From: VAZQ01 sp963816745
GTDB taxonomy: Bacteria; Pseudomonadota; Alphaproteobacteria; Rhizobiales; Xanthobacteraceae
Length of the DNA: 64,000 bases
NCBI GenBank assembly: GCA_963816745.1
Contig: CAWFLQ010000005.1
Span: 1-64,000 of the forward strand
Reading direction: 5' to 3'
Part shown: piece after piece, positions 25,449 to 34,412 of the stretch
How positions within the stretch are numbered: the stretch's first letter is position 1
Layout: every line of letters begins with the position of its first letter
Program-made: the position numbers and the translations under genes
Notes under the pieces: model-generated
Told to the model about the DNA's origin: nothing
Seen by the model: the letters and a program-made list of their open reading frames with translations, nothing else
The model's database searches: none

Positions 25449-26147
25449 TTACCGGAAGAAGAAGAAGCCTCCTCCGAATGGGCCGTGGCGCTGGTCGGGC
25501 ACGCTGGCATAGCCGCGCGCCGGCGCCGGTGTCATGCGGACGTCCAGTTGGCGCCGGCTGTTCTGGCTGTGTGCCGTCCTTTGCGACTTCTTGGGCGTAG
25601 CAATTGGCTGCTGCTGGGCGGGCTCGGTCGCATCTGCGGCCGCCGCGGCTTGCACGGGCCTGGACGGGGAGAAGTCGCCTTTGCGGCCATCGGCCACGAG
25701 CGCGGAGGCGGGTTCGGCCGCACGGGCGGCGGGAGCAGAAGTGCGCCCGAGCGCAATTGTGGCCATCGCCGGACGATTGGTCGGCACGCGCACGATCCGC
25801 AGCTTGCGCTCTTTCCCGGCAGCACATTTGCCGTCGAGATAGGCCCAGGTATTGTCCTCGCACGCCCTGGGGCTTTGGCTCAGTGCCGGCCGTAGTCCGA
25901 GCGCGACCGCCTGCGATGCCCGACCCGCCTCAGGACCAATCTCGGTGGCGCTGACGACGCGCGCCATCATGGCGGCGCTGCCGGACGCCGGCGAATGGGC
26001 GGAGCTGAGGTCCGGACCTGCCCGCAGCAAGGCGACGCCGATCGCGCCGAGAACCATGCCGGCGAGCGCCACGCACAGCTTGCGCCGGAAGCGCGGCGTA
26101 GGACAAAAATAACCAAACTCGGGGTGCACATAGCGCGCCGAGGGCAT
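25449..26147 (-). CDS. Hypothetical single-pass membrane protein with low-complexity tail
   Basis: A 232-residue protein. The N-terminus (PSARYVHPEFGYFCPTPRFR) is followed by one transmembrane helix (LCVALAGMVLGAIGVALLRA, about 24-44). The outer part contains RACEDNTWAYLDGKCAAGKE with two cysteines and an Ala/Pro/Gln-rich tail that ends in an unusual FGGGFFFFR. ATG 26147 is chosen because AGGAGG lies just upstream; an in-frame start 16 codons earlier lacks one. I do not recognise the family beyond similar hypothetical proteins in Bradyrhizobium relatives. Confidence 0.7.
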   Translation of the reverse strand: MPSARYVHPEFGYFCPTPRFRRKLCVALAGMVLGAIGVALLRAGPDLSSAHSPASGSAAMMARVVSATEIGPEAGRASQAVALGLRPALSQSPRACEDNTWAYLDGKCAAGKERKLRIVRVPTNRPAMATIALGRTSAPAARAAEPASALVADGRKGDFSPSRPVQAAAAADATEPAQQQPIATPKKSQRTAHSQNSRRQLDVRMTPAPARGYASVPDQRHGPFGGGFFFFR

Positions 26148-26374
26148 GGCAGCCTCCTGTGAGCTCGCCATCCCCAGCGCGCCCTCGGCCGGCACTAAAT
26201 ACCAGAAGCTTTAAAGCGTTGCTTATGGTGCGCCCTCAAGTTGAAGGGCCTGAGTTACCGACCTTAACGAACTCGCGTCCGGTTAGGTAAGGGTTCCTGC
26301 TTCATCGCCGCGGCAATTGCGCTACCATCCCCGCCACAGGGAGAGGGGAGAAAAAGCGTGGCGGAGGAAACCTC

Positions 26375-26566
26375 ATGGAGCTCCGAACTGCGAGCCCTCG
26401 GAAATACGCCTACAGCAGACTGTTGAACCTCTGCGCACAGTGCGGAGAGACGATCTTCCTGCCGGAATGGTCCGAGTACCTGGACCGGCAGCGCGTGCGG
26501 CATCTGTGGGAATGCGAAGCGTGTGGCTACAAGTTCGAAACGCTGGTCTCGTTTCCCGACCCGTAG
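26375..26566 (+). CDS. Small zinc-ribbon-like protein
   Basis: A 63-residue protein with two CxxC pairs, CAQCGETIFLPEW and CEACGYKFETLV, spaced about 28 residues apart, which would bind one zinc in a rubredoxin-like knuckle. It has no export signal. GGAGG lies 9 nt before the ATG. A strong bidirectional hairpin terminator follows. Role unknown; regulatory or protein-binding use is plausible. Confidence 0.8.
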   Translation: MELRTASPRKYAYSRLLNLCAQCGETIFLPEWSEYLDRQRVRHLWECEACGYKFETLVSFPDP

Positions 26567-26604
26567 GTCTCCGCACCCGGCCGCCATTTGAGTGGGACAG
26601 AATG

Positions 26605-26635
26605 GAAGAGCCACCGGCTGTGCCGGTGGCTCTTC
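26605..26635. terminator. Bidirectional intrinsic terminator
   Basis: A perfect 14-bp stem, GAAGAGCCACCGGC paired with GCCGGTGGCTCTTC, with a TGT loop, located between the convergent zinc-ribbon gene (ends 26566) and the minus-strand gene ending at 26675. T-rich bases follow on the plus strand (GTTTCA), with only a short one on the minus side. Confidence 0.8.
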
Positions 26636-26674
26636 GTTTCACTTGCATTGCGACGCCGATACGAGCGACCGCGA

Positions 26675-27109
26675 TCAGCGCGAGAGCATGGGTTCGCGCT
26701 GCTGCGGCGCCGCATCCGCCTCCTCCGCCGGCGCGGGACGGGCGGCAGCCGGCAACTGCAGCACGGTCGCGCGCTGGCCCTCACACAGGCGCGTGAGCAG
26801 CACCACTTGACCGTCCGGGAATTCCAACGCGTCGTGATGAGTTACGGCGTTGTCCATATTGATTTGCCGGAAACGCGCGAGCCGCTGGCCGATTTTCTTG
26901 TTCGGCAGAATACCAATGCCGAACGACGGCTCGAATTCGACATTTTCGTCGAAAGCGATCTCGGTCCCGGGCAGCAGGCAGACCGCGACTTGCGGCTCGC
27001 CGACCGCGGCGAAGCCGCGGGTGATGGAATTATTGAATTTCGTGGCAACCAGCTTGTCTTCGATCTTGGCAGGCCGGGTCGCAACGTGATGCAGACTATA
27101 GTCACACAT
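26675..27109 (-). CDS. Conserved hypothetical protein (MCDYSLHHVATRPAK family)
   Basis: A 144-residue soluble protein beginning MCDYSLHHVATRPAKIEDKL and containing FAAVGEPQVAVCLLPGTEIA and FDENVEFEPSFGIGILPNKK. Close relatives are frequent in Bradyrhizobium and Methylobacterium-type genomes, but I know of no function. The C-terminus is a Pro/Ala/Glu-rich tail. The start at 27109 is the conserved one; the longer frame to 27163 would add non-conserved residues. Confidence 0.75.
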   Translation of the reverse strand: MCDYSLHHVATRPAKIEDKLVATKFNNSITRGFAAVGEPQVAVCLLPGTEIAFDENVEFEPSFGIGILPNKKIGQRLARFRQINMDNAVTHHDALEFPDGQVVLLTRLCEGQRATVLQLPAAARPAPAEEADAAPQQREPMLSR

Positions 27110-27572
27110 CGAAGGGACTCCTTCTCCTGTGAACAGCCGGGATAGGTGCCCTCCTCGGCGCAACCCAGCAGATCATGGTGGCGATCCCTTGTCGGACATT
27201 GTCCCGACTTCTGCGCAATGTCGCCATGGCGTCACCTGGAGCGAGAGATCCATCAGCGGCGGGTGCCCGACCACTCGAGGCTGATCGATATCAATAGTCT
27301 CCGCTCTATATCGGTCACCGAGGAGCTAACCGAGGAACGCCGGTCAGACGCAAAGGGTTCCTGAGTTCGATCTAGGAAGGGAGCAATACTGCGAAAGAGC
27401 GGCCCTGCCGCCGGTCGGGGCCGTGCGGCAGCCGGAAAGCAATTCCCAGGCGCGTTCAATGGTGAGCAAAGAGGTATTTCAACCTGCGCAAATTGCGGGC
27501 AAGTTTAGGTAGCCGGCGCCACCGCGGCAACGCCGCGTGCGTTCAAACTGTGGCGGCCGGCCGACCGGCCGG
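27110..27572. other. Gene-free intergenic stretch
   Basis: No credible coding frame on either strand. Contains imperfect dyads around 27190-27215 (TTGTCGGACATTGTCCCGAC) and an ATCGATATCAAT patch near 27283, either of which could be regulatory. Nothing else that I can name. Confidence 0.45.
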
Positions 27573-28556
27573 CTATTGCAACCCCGCTGCCTGCAAATAT
27601 TGCAGGTCGACGAAACGCTCCACCCGCGGCGGCGGCCCGGCGATCTGGCCGGTCTCGGCCAGCATTTCGACCACCTTGGCCATCCCCGCCATGTTGATCT
27701 CGGCCTGTCTGGGCATGACCCCGCGGTCCGGCTCGTAGTAGAGCGCCAGGACCCGGCGCGCGACTTCTACCGGAGCGCCGGTCGTCTCGGCGATGAGAGC
27801 GGCGATCTCGTTGCGATTGGCGGGATCGCGCAAAAACCTGAAGGCGGCGCCGTAGGCGCGCGCCATCCGCGCCACTCGGTCCTTGTGCGCCGCCGCCCAG
27901 GCGCGCCGCGCGGCGAGCACGTTGAATTGCTGCACGGGCAACACTTCGAGCGAATTGCCGAGCTTGCGGAAGCCTCTTTGCTCAAGGACGACGTCGTCGG
28001 GCTGGCCGAGCGGCACGGCGTCGCATTCTCCGCCGACCAGACAGCCGCCGCGGGCATTGCTGCCGATGATCTCTTTGGTCCGAAAGTCGCCCTGCTTGAC
28101 GCCGTGCTTGGCGAGCAGCATTCGCGTGGACAGCGAGATCGTATCGGCCGGTGTCAACATCGCGACGAGCTTGCCGCTGAGTTCGGCGGCGGTTGCAATC
28201 TCCGGCTTGGCGATCAGGCTGTAGACCGCATTGGCGGGCCCGCCGACGACGGCGACCGCGTCCGAGCCCTTGAGCGCGGCCTGAATCAGGTAGGGCGTGG
28301 CCGTGCCGGTGACGTCCACCGCGCCGGCGTCGAGCGCATCGACCATGTGGGTGGTGCCGGGGAGCCCGACCAATTCGACGGCGAGCCCTTCGCGGGCGAA
28401 CAAGCCCTGGCGCATGACGATGTGGAGCGGCAGCGCGCCGAGGGTGCGTACCGAATTGGCATTGTGGCCGAGCCGGATCTTGTCCTGGGCCTGTCCCGGC
28501 TGGGCCAGCGCCAGCGATGTCAGCAGCGCAAGAATGGGCGAGACCCAGCGGGTCAT
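27573..28556 (-). CDS. NitT/TauT-type ABC transporter solute-binding protein
   Basis: A 327-residue periplasmic binding protein of the SsuA/THI5-like group, with a signal peptide (MTRWVSPILALLTSLALAQP, cleavage near GQAQ). Indicators are LGHNANSVRTLGALPLHIVM, REGLAVELVGLPGTTHMVDA, GAVDVTGTATPYLIQAALKG and the C-terminal helical ALYYEPDRGVMPRQAEINM. GGGGAAG precedes the ATG at 28556. ATPase and permease genes are absent, so it is an orphan; the ligand could be a sulfonate, nitrile or pyrimidine-like compound. Confidence 0.87.
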   Translation of the reverse strand: MTRWVSPILALLTSLALAQPGQAQDKIRLGHNANSVRTLGALPLHIVMRQGLFAREGLAVELVGLPGTTHMVDALDAGAVDVTGTATPYLIQAALKGSDAVAVVGGPANAVYSLIAKPEIATAAELSGKLVAMLTPADTISLSTRMLLAKHGVKQGDFRTKEIIGSNARGGCLVGGECDAVPLGQPDDVVLEQRGFRKLGNSLEVLPVQQFNVLAARRAWAAAHKDRVARMARAYGAAFRFLRDPANRNEIAALIAETTGAPVEVARRVLALYYEPDRGVMPRQAEINMAGMAKVVEMLAETGQIAGPPPRVERFVDLQYLQAAGLQ

Positions 28557-28848
28557 CTTCCCCTCCCCTAAGGCCGGTGGTATCGGCGCCACCCCACCGA
28601 TGTTAGCCGCACACGGCCCGCCCCGCCATACGCCTCGATTTCGGCTAGAAAAGATGGTACCAGCGCGCCGTACTCGAAGGTGCCGTCATTGGTCACCTGA
28701 TAGTGCGCGCATTGGGGGGCCTCGGCCTGCGCACCGCATGATCACCTCATGATCATCGCGGCGGCGGGTCTCAGCCGGTGGTTCTGGAATTCGATCAATG
28801 GTGTCGCACGGCGGAAAAGCCGCGGCGGCGCTGCAACATGTCACGACC

Positions 28849-28878
28849 GCCGCGCTGGCGAGCTAAGCGAGCGCCCAG
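28849..28878. repeat. 30-bp dispersed intergenic repeat, copy 1
   Basis: The 30-bp stretch starting GCCGCGCTGGCGAGC and ending GCGAGCGCCCAG is found again at 38508-38537 with a single mismatch (T at 28864 versus G). Both copies lie in intergenic DNA shortly before genes for exported proteins. It resembles the short GCGAGCGAAGCGAGCGC-type elements seen across Bradyrhizobium-group genomes. Confidence 0.65.
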
Positions 28879-28890
28879 GAAAGGCCAACG

Positions 28891-29163
28891 ATGTCCCGCA
28901 AAGTCGCCCTGCTTGTTGCCCTTCTCGTCGCCTGTGCGACGCCGTCATTCGCGCAGCCTCCGCTGCCGTTTCCACCCCTGCTGCCACTGCCCTTGCCGAT
29001 GCCGCAGGGCACGCCGGAGGAGCGGGCAGCCTGCGCCCCCGACGTGCAGAAATATTGCGAGGCGGCCCTTCCGGACACCATGCGCGTGCTGGCATGTCTG
29101 CAATCCAATCGGTCCCGGATCAGCAATGCCTGCAATCGGGTCTTGGTGAGCCACGGCCAATAG
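28891..29163 (+). CDS. Small secreted cysteine-rich-repeat protein
   Basis: A 90-residue protein: signal peptide (SRKVALLVALLVACATPSFA), a short Pro/Leu-rich linker, and one cysteine-rich repeat with spacing ACAPDVQKYCEAALPDTMRV, LACLQSNRSRISNACNRVL. This four-cysteine pattern is that of the cysteine-rich repeat family found in Golgi FGF-receptor-like and bacterial exported proteins. The cysteines presumably form two disulfides in the periplasm. Function unknown. GGAAAGG precedes the ATG. Confidence 0.8.
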   Translation: MSRKVALLVALLVACATPSFAQPPLPFPPLLPLPLPMPQGTPEERAACAPDVQKYCEAALPDTMRVLACLQSNRSRISNACNRVLVSHGQ

Positions 29164-29265
29164 GCCAGGACGAGACCGTGTGGCGCCCTCGCGCCCACGA
29201 CTACACGGCCTTGTCACTCGTATCTGGCGGCGGTTTTTGGTAGATCTCCGGCGACGGAGTGAACC

Positions 29266-29835
29266 ATGCTGGCTGATCGCAGACATGTCCTTGCGCTACT
29301 GTGCAGCGGTTTTGCGACACCTGCATTGGCACAAGTCCAACAAGCTCCCGCCATGAGCCGCATCACTGCCTATGCGTTCTCCTTTGCCGGGCTCGACGGC
29401 GCCGACATCAAGCTCGCCGACCATGCCGGCAAGCCGATCCTCGTCGTCAACACCGCTTCGCTCTGCGGCTTTACGCCGCAATATGCCGGCCTGCAGCAGC
29501 TCTGGGCGCGCTACCGCGAGCGCGGCCTGATGATCGTCGGGGTGCCCTCGAACGACTTCGGCGGCCAGGAGCCGGGCGGCACGACCGAAATCATGAAGAC
29601 GGCGCATGCCGAATATGGCGTCGGCTTTCCGCTCGCCGCCAAGGCGCAGGTGAAAGGGTCGAGCCCGCATCCCTTCTACAAATGGGCCGCCGCCGAGCGC
29701 CCGCTCGACACGCCGCGGTGGAATTTTCACAAGTACCTGGTCGGCCGCGACGGCCATATCGCCGCGGTGTTTCCGACCAACATCGAGCCGATGGACGCTC
29801 GCGTGATCAACGCGATCGTGAAGGAGCTGCCTTAA
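29266..29835 (+). CDS. Glutathione peroxidase-family thiol peroxidase (exported)
   Basis: A 189-residue Cys-type glutathione peroxidase with an N-terminal export signal (DRRHVLALLCSGFATPALAQ). The active-site tetrad is visible: peroxidatic Cys in NTASLCGFTPQYAGLQQLW, Gln in VPSNDFGGQEPGGTTEI, Trp and Asn in PRWNFHKYLVGRDG. The position often holding a resolving Cys has none, so reduction may use glutathione or a partner thiol rather than an internal disulfide. It would remove hydroperoxides in the periplasm. GGAG precedes the ATG. Confidence 0.9.
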   Translation: MLADRRHVLALLCSGFATPALAQVQQAPAMSRITAYAFSFAGLDGADIKLADHAGKPILVVNTASLCGFTPQYAGLQQLWARYRERGLMIVGVPSNDFGGQEPGGTTEIMKTAHAEYGVGFPLAAKAQVKGSSPHPFYKWAAAERPLDTPRWNFHKYLVGRDGHIAAVFPTNIEPMDARVINAIVKELP

Positions 29836-29934
29836 CCGGAATAAAGCGCCGCGCGCGGCGTTGACAGGCTGTTACATGATCGGCGTATCGCCGGTCCCGA
29901 GCAAGCATCCCCAACCCCAAACGGGAGGTTCCGT

Positions 29935-30836
29935 ATGTCCGCTCAACCCAAGCTCGCGCCCGATATCGAAGGGCTGGCGCATCAGGTCGATCCGCTGTCG
30001 CGGCGCGGCTTCTTCATGACGGCCTCGGCCGCCGCCGCGGCCGGCTATACGCTCGCCGCCGGGCCGGTGCGCGCCCAGGTGGTCACGACCGATACGTCGG
30101 GGCTCACCGTCGGCGAAGCCAAGGTGAAGGTAGCCGACGGCGATATGCCGGTATATTACGCCCGCCCAGCCAACGTCGCGAACCCGCCGGTGATCCTGGT
30201 CGCGATGGAGATTTTCGGGCTGCACGAATACATCAAGGACGTCACCCGCCGCCTCGCCAAGGCGGGCGCCTTCGCGATCGCGCCCGACTATTATTTCCGC
30301 AAGGGCGAAGACCTCACGAAGATCACCGAAATCCCGAAGCTCATGCCGCTCGTCAACAGCAAGCCGGACGCCGAGCTGCTCTCCGATCTCGACGCCACCG
30401 CGGCCTGGGCCAAGTCGCAGGGCGGCGACACCAACCGCCTCGGCATCATGGGTTTCTGCCGTGGCGGGCGGACGGTGTGGGAATATTCCGCACACAGCAA
30501 GGACCTCAAGGCCGGCGTCGCGTTCTACGGCTCGCTGGTCGATCCGCCCGCGCAAAAGGCGATCTGGCCGAAGAGCCCGACGCGAGCTTGCGCCGGAAAT
30601 CAAGGCGCCGGTGCTCGGCCTCTACGGCGAAGCCGACCAGGGCATTCCGGTGGCGCAGGTCGAAGCGCTGAAGGCAGCCTTGCAGGCCGCCAACAAGACC
30701 GCCGAGATTCAAGATCTATCCGGGCGCGCCGCATGGTTTCCACGCCGACTATCGGCCGAGCTACCGCAAGGATGCGGCCGACGACGCCTGGAACCAGATG
30801 ATCGCCTGGTTCAAGAAGTACAAAGTGCTTTCCTGA
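29935..30836 (+). pseudogene. Tat-exported dienelactone hydrolase-family protein, two frameshifts
   Basis: About 300 residues when the frames are joined. The twin-arginine signal is LSRRGFFMTASAAAAAGYTL. The nucleophile elbow reads LGIMGFCRGGRTVWEY, with cysteine as nucleophile. A break near 30590 leads to APVLGLYGEADQGIPVAQVE (acid residue), and one near 30710 to IYPGAPHGFHADYRPSYRKD (catalytic His), ending KKYKVLS at 30836. Both shifts equal one extra base, and the whole Cys-Asp-His triad is recovered. Dienelactone hydrolases open lactones in chloroaromatic or uronate-like pathways; the substrate here is unknown. Confidence 0.8.
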
Positions 30837-30857
30837 TCGGCGACCGCATTTGCGACG

Positions 30858-30890
30858 AGGCGCGGCGCCTTGTGCGCCGCGCCTTTTATT
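30858..30890 (+). terminator. Intrinsic terminator after the dienelactone hydrolase gene
   Basis: An 11-bp perfect stem, AGGCGCGGCGC paired with GCGCCGCGCCT, with a CTTGT loop, directly followed by TTTATT. It sits 22 nt after the stop at 30836. Confidence 0.88.
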
Positions 30891-30927
30891 GAGGGAAACT
30901 CAGCAGGCCGCTTGGCGTTGACCGCGC

Positions 30928-31140
30928 ATGCCCGCCGTGGATTCCTCAGCCATTCTTCGCATCCGGTACCAGCCGAAAGGCGAAACGTTGCTGGTGACGT
31001 TCACCACCGGCAAGACCTACGCCTATGACGGCGTGCCCGCGCCGATTTACGATGCCTTCCTGGCAGCCGGGTCCTACGGCAAGTTCTTCAACGCTCACAT
31101 TCGCGACCGCTATCCTGTATCGCGGCCGTACGCGGCTTGA
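30928..31140 (+). CDS. KTSC-domain protein
   Basis: A 70-residue protein consisting of a single KTSC domain, seen here as VDSSAILRIRYQPKGETLLV, FTTGKTYAYDGVPAPIYDAF and the closing GSYGKFFNAHIRDRYPV. The domain takes its name from a tetrad also found at the end of lysyl-tRNA synthetase-like proteins; stand-alone copies have no known role. No strong ribosome site. It is convergent with the binding-protein gene ending at 31164. Confidence 0.82.
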   Translation: MPAVDSSAILRIRYQPKGETLLVTFTTGKTYAYDGVPAPIYDAFLAAGSYGKFFNAHIRDRYPVSRPYAA

Positions 31141-31163
31141 CCACCTCGTTGACCATCCCTCGG

Positions 31164-32124
31164 CTATTGCGGGATCTGCACCAGCTCCCTCACCTGCTCG
31201 GCCGTCAGCGGTGCGGACAGGAATTTCAACGCCACCGCCTCGGAGATGATCTGGTCGACCCCGACGAGCTTGATCGGGCGCCATGGTCTCCTTCGGCAAC
31301 AAGTCGCGTACCTTGACCACGACCTTTTCGGGCAAGCCGGAATACTCGCTGAAGAGCTTGAGCGCGGCCGGATCGGAATACATCCAGTCGACCGTCTCCT
31401 TGTAGGCGCGATGGAAGCGCAGGAGCGCGTCCTTGCGGTTCTGCAGTGTGCTCACATTGGTGAGGTTCACACGGCCGGTCCGGCTTCGCAACGACGCCAC
31501 CTCGCCGCCGGTCGCGATGATGCGAATCTTGCCATCCTCTACCTGGTCGAGGAAGAACGGGAGGGCCGAGAAGCCGACATCGACCTGCCCGGTCATGGTC
31601 TGCGTGAGCGTCGCGGTGATGCTGCCGGTCGAGGTCGGCTTGGCAGTGAGCTTGTGCTGCGCAATGAGCGCGAGCAGCCCGGCATGACTCGACGAGCCGG
31701 TGAGCGAAAACGCGACCGTCTTGCCGTTGAAATCCTCGACCTTGCGGACCGCGGAGGCGGACGGGACATACCAGTAGAGGTCGGGCGATCCGATGATCTC
31801 GCTGCCGATGATGCGGATCGGCGCCCCCTTCGCGAAGGTGCCGAAGGCCGCCGACACGCCGGACGCGGTCGCGATGTCGATGCTGCCGCCGATCAGCGCC
31901 TGAATCGATTCAGGACCGGCCTGAGTGTAGAGGATCTCGAGGTTGAGCCCGTGCTTCTTGAAGATGCCGCCGCGCTGGCCGAGATCGGCCAAGCCGGCAT
32001 CCCAGGCACCGCGCTGCGGCACCGCGACCTTCAGAGTCTCTTGTGACCATGCGCCGCTGCCCGTGCCCGCGATCATGACGAGCGCGCCGAGCGCAGCGAT
32101 AAATCCTGCCCTTGTCGTTGTCAT
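31164..32124 (-). CDS. NitT/TauT-type ABC transporter solute-binding protein, frameshift near the end
   Basis: About 319 residues. Signal peptide FIAALGALVMIAGTGSGAWS, then KVAVPQRGAWDAGLADLGQR, GGIFKKHGLNLEILYTQAGP, GSIDIATASGVSAAFGTFAK and GKTVAFSLTGSSSHAGLLAL, typical of sulfonate, nitrate or taurine-type binding proteins. After PKETMAP near 31278 one extra base shifts to IKLVGVDQIISEAVALKFLS and VRELVQIPQ, ending at 31164. GGGAGG precedes the ATG at 32124. No ATPase or permease genes are nearby; it is a second orphan NitT-type protein in this window. Confidence 0.85.
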
Positions 32125-32319
32125 TGTTGTTCCTCCCGTGACCGCACGAATGCGACCAGGAGCATTTGAACCGATAGACGGAGGCCCTTCAAGCAACCAT
32201 CGGCGCGAGACCAGCCCGCCATCTGCGACCTTTTGGACGCGATGCAGGGAGCAACACCGTACTCGACACGATGATGATCGTCGGTGAATGATGGTGGTCG
32301 AGCCCGACGAAACGACGCG

Positions 32320-32661
32320 ATGTCCAACCGCAAGATCAAGCAAGCACCCGCAGACCTGCTCGAGCACGAATTCGCGCAGGAGATGGCGAGCGCGCTCGGC
32401 CGGCTCGGGCGCGCGCTCGAGGCCGCGCTTGCGGCATTGGCCGAGTTCGACGCCGAGCCTGCGCGAAGCACATCCGCCGACCGCCGGCAGTTGCGCGCAT
32501 CGCTGGTAGCGCAGGCGAGCCTCGCGCTCTGGTATTTCGTCGTCCAACGCGAGGCCTGCGGGCTGCGCGATCTACGCGCCGTGCTGCGCGACTACCGCGT
32601 GCCGCCGGAGGTGGCGGCACGCATGGGCGCACAGCCTACTCGGCCGCTCCGGCCCCACTGA
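32320..32661 (+). CDS. Conserved helical hypothetical protein (DUF6665-like)
   Basis: A 113-residue, strongly helical, cytoplasmic protein: LLEHEFAQEMASALGRLGRA, ALEAALAALAEF, LVAQASLALWYFVVQREACG and LRDLRAVLRDYRVPPEVAAR. It resembles small rhizobial proteins of the family I recall as DUF6665; the family number is from memory. ATG 32320 is the start consistent with conserved length; an upstream in-frame ATG at 32284 is possible. A hairpin with T-rich flank follows at 32803. Confidence 0.65.
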   Translation: MSNRKIKQAPADLLEHEFAQEMASALGRLGRALEAALAALAEFDAEPARSTSADRRQLRASLVAQASLALWYFVVQREACGLRDLRAVLRDYRVPPEVAARMGAQPTRPLRPH

Positions 32662-32802
32662 CCCGCCAGCGTGCCGACCCGTGCTGGGGACGGAATATAT
32701 TGACGAATCAGCCCCGTGATGAGCATGAGAGCATTGCGGACAGAGGCTGAGAGCCTGCGGCTTTGGGCGCTGTCTTGCTCCTCCCTTGTGGCGTAACCAA
32801 AC

Positions 32803-32832
32803 TGGGCGGCTCTCGCGGGTCGCCCAATTTAT
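32803..32832 (+). terminator. Weak terminator candidate
   Basis: TGGGCG at 32803-32808 pairs with CGCCCA at 32821-32826 around a 12-nt loop, followed by ATTTATTT. It lies between the DUF6665-like gene and the second DUF2336 gene, in a 348-nt gap with no coding frame. Confidence 0.4.
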
Positions 32833-32885
32833 TTACTGATGTTCACCTGTTGTTTCTCTTTTGCCCTTCGAGTCGTCCCGCTTCA

Positions 32886-32898
32886 CCGATCGTTTACC
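32886..32898 (+). promoter_or_regulatory. 13-mer shared upstream of both DUF2336 genes
   Basis: CCGATCGTTTACC, 111 nt before the start at 33010. The copy before the first DUF2336 gene is CCGATTGTTTACC. The common GTTTACC core in front of two paralogues suggests a shared regulator or descent of the promoter with the gene; not tested. Confidence 0.35.
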
Positions 32899-33009
32899 GT
32901 TCCACCCGGCTCGCGGCCGCGCCGGCTCGCCGCAATCCGCCCAGCCCCGGGACGCAATCGTTTCTTCATCGTTATGGGAACATGGTGGGAGGTAACTGCA
33001 TAGCCGGCC

Positions 33010-34116
33010 ATGAGCACCACCCAGTCGCTGATCGACCAACTCGAGCGTGCGCTCGCCGCCGGCACCAACGCGCAGCGCATCACCATGCTCTCGCGCGTCA
33101 CCGATCTCTTCGTTGAAGGCGCCGGTCACTACACGCCGGGCCAGATCAACCTGTTCGACGAGGTCATCCTCAAGCTCGTCGCGGCGATCGAGGCCAAGGC
33201 GCGCGCCAAGCTCTCGAGTCGGCTTGCCCCGGTCCACAACGCGCCGTCGGGCGTCGTCCGCATGCTCGCCTTCGATGACAATATCGACGTAGCGCGCCCC
33301 ATCCTGACCACGTCCGAGCGGCTCGACGACGCCGACCTCGTCGCCAATGCCTCGAACAAGAGCCAGCAGCACCTTGCCGCCATCGCCGAGCGAAAGTCGC
33401 TGAGCGAGGCGGTCACCGAGGTGCTGGTGGCGCGCGGCGACCGCCAGGTGGTGACGTCCGTCGCCAGGAACGCGGGCGCCCGCTTTTCCGATGCGGGCTT
33501 TCGCATGCTGGTCAAGCGAGCAAGTGGTGACGATGCACTGGCGATGCACGTCGGTGCACGACGGGACGTTCCGCGTCAGCACTTCCTGCGCCTGCTGCAG
33601 GAAGCTTCGGCGGCGGTGCGCGAGCGGCTCGCGGCCGAGCACCCGGATGCCGACGGCGCGGTCGAGTCGGTCCTCGGCGAGGTCGTGGGCGGCATTCGCA
33701 ACGAGACCCGCAAAGTGTCGCCCGAGCACGTCGCGGCGCGCAGCCGGGTCGAGCAGCTGCATCAAGCGCGCCGTCTCGGCGAGACCGAAATCTACGGTTT
33801 TGCGCGCGAGCGCAAATTCGAGGAAACCGCGATCGCGCTGTCGTTGTCGTGCGGAGTCGAGCTCGACGTGGTCGAGCGCGCTTTGCTCGACTCGAACCAC
33901 GACATGGCCCTCATCTTCGCCAAGCTCGCAGGCTTCTCCTCGACCACCGCCAAGGCCATCTTGCTGCTCAAGACGGCCGATCGTGGCATGTCGGCGCAAG
34001 ACCTCGACCAGGCGCTGACGAGCTATGGGCGGCTGCAGACCGAGACCGCGCGCCGCGTGCTCGGCTTCTATCGTACGCGGCAGAACCGCCCGGGCACCCT
34101 CGCCGCCAACGGCTAG
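33010..34116 (+). CDS. DUF2336-domain protein (second paralogue)
   Basis: A 368-residue helical cytoplasmic protein homologous throughout to the one at 12230. Equivalent segments include FVEGAGHYTPGQINLFDEVI, AIEAKARAKLSSRLAPVHNA, DNIDVARPILTTSERLDDAD and a C-terminal TADRGMSAQDLDQALTSYGR. Helical repeats dominate and no catalytic motif is visible. The ATG at 33010 has a modest GGCC upstream. The stop overlaps that of the convergent DUF3551 gene by three bases. The function of DUF2336 proteins is not established. Confidence 0.88.
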   Translation: MSTTQSLIDQLERALAAGTNAQRITMLSRVTDLFVEGAGHYTPGQINLFDEVILKLVAAIEAKARAKLSSRLAPVHNAPSGVVRMLAFDDNIDVARPILTTSERLDDADLVANASNKSQQHLAAIAERKSLSEAVTEVLVARGDRQVVTSVARNAGARFSDAGFRMLVKRASGDDALAMHVGARRDVPRQHFLRLLQEASAAVRERLAAEHPDADGAVESVLGEVVGGIRNETRKVSPEHVAARSRVEQLHQARRLGETEIYGFARERKFEETAIALSLSCGVELDVVERALLDSNHDMALIFAKLAGFSSTTAKAILLLKTADRGMSAQDLDQALTSYGRLQTETARRVLGFYRTRQNRPGTLAANG

Positions 34117-34412
34117 TAGTAGGTCTGCTTGCGGGTCTTGCGCGGTGGCGGCTGCCGATACGGGTCGAATGCCACGCGCGGATTGGGTGAGCAGTATCCG
34201 CCGAGCCCCCTCGCCGTCGCCATGCATTGCTCGAAGGTGTAGTAGCTGCAATCATTGCCGCCGTCGCGCCCGCCTAGCGCGGCGCACCAGGGTGCCCGCT
34301 GCTGCGCCGTGGCGGTGGTCTGGGCGTCGAGCAACTCCGCACCCGCGACGGCGCCGAGCGCAACGGCAATGCTCAATACGGACAGCCGGCGGCGGGGGCT
34401 ATCGTGGGCCAT
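34113..34412 (-). CDS. Small exported DUF3551-type protein
   Basis: A 99-residue protein with a signal peptide (RRRLSVLSIAVALGAVAGAE) and the four-cysteine DUF3551 pattern: APWCAALGGRDGGNDCSYYT followed by EQCMATARGLGGYCSPNPR. These small periplasmic proteins are expanded in Bradyrhizobium and relatives and have no known function. The start at 34412 follows GGAG; the long frame reaching 34550 is not credible. A basic PPPRKTRKQTYY tail ends the protein. Confidence 0.83.
   Translation of the reverse strand: MAHDSPRRRLSVLSIAVALGAVAGAELLDAQTTATAQQRAPWCAALGGRDGGNDCSYYTFEQCMATARGLGGYCSPNPRVAFDPYRQPPPRKTRKQTYY

Noticed and set aside
28593..28745. A 53-codon minus-strand open stretch with plausible residues (HYQVTNDGTFEYGALVPSFL).
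   Set aside because: No start codon with a ribosome site and no recognisable family; may be a fragment but the evidence is too thin.
29845..29862. CGCCGC-GC-GCGGCG palindrome after the glutathione peroxidase gene as a terminator.
   Set aside because: Two-base loop and no T-tract; likely a chance GC palindrome.
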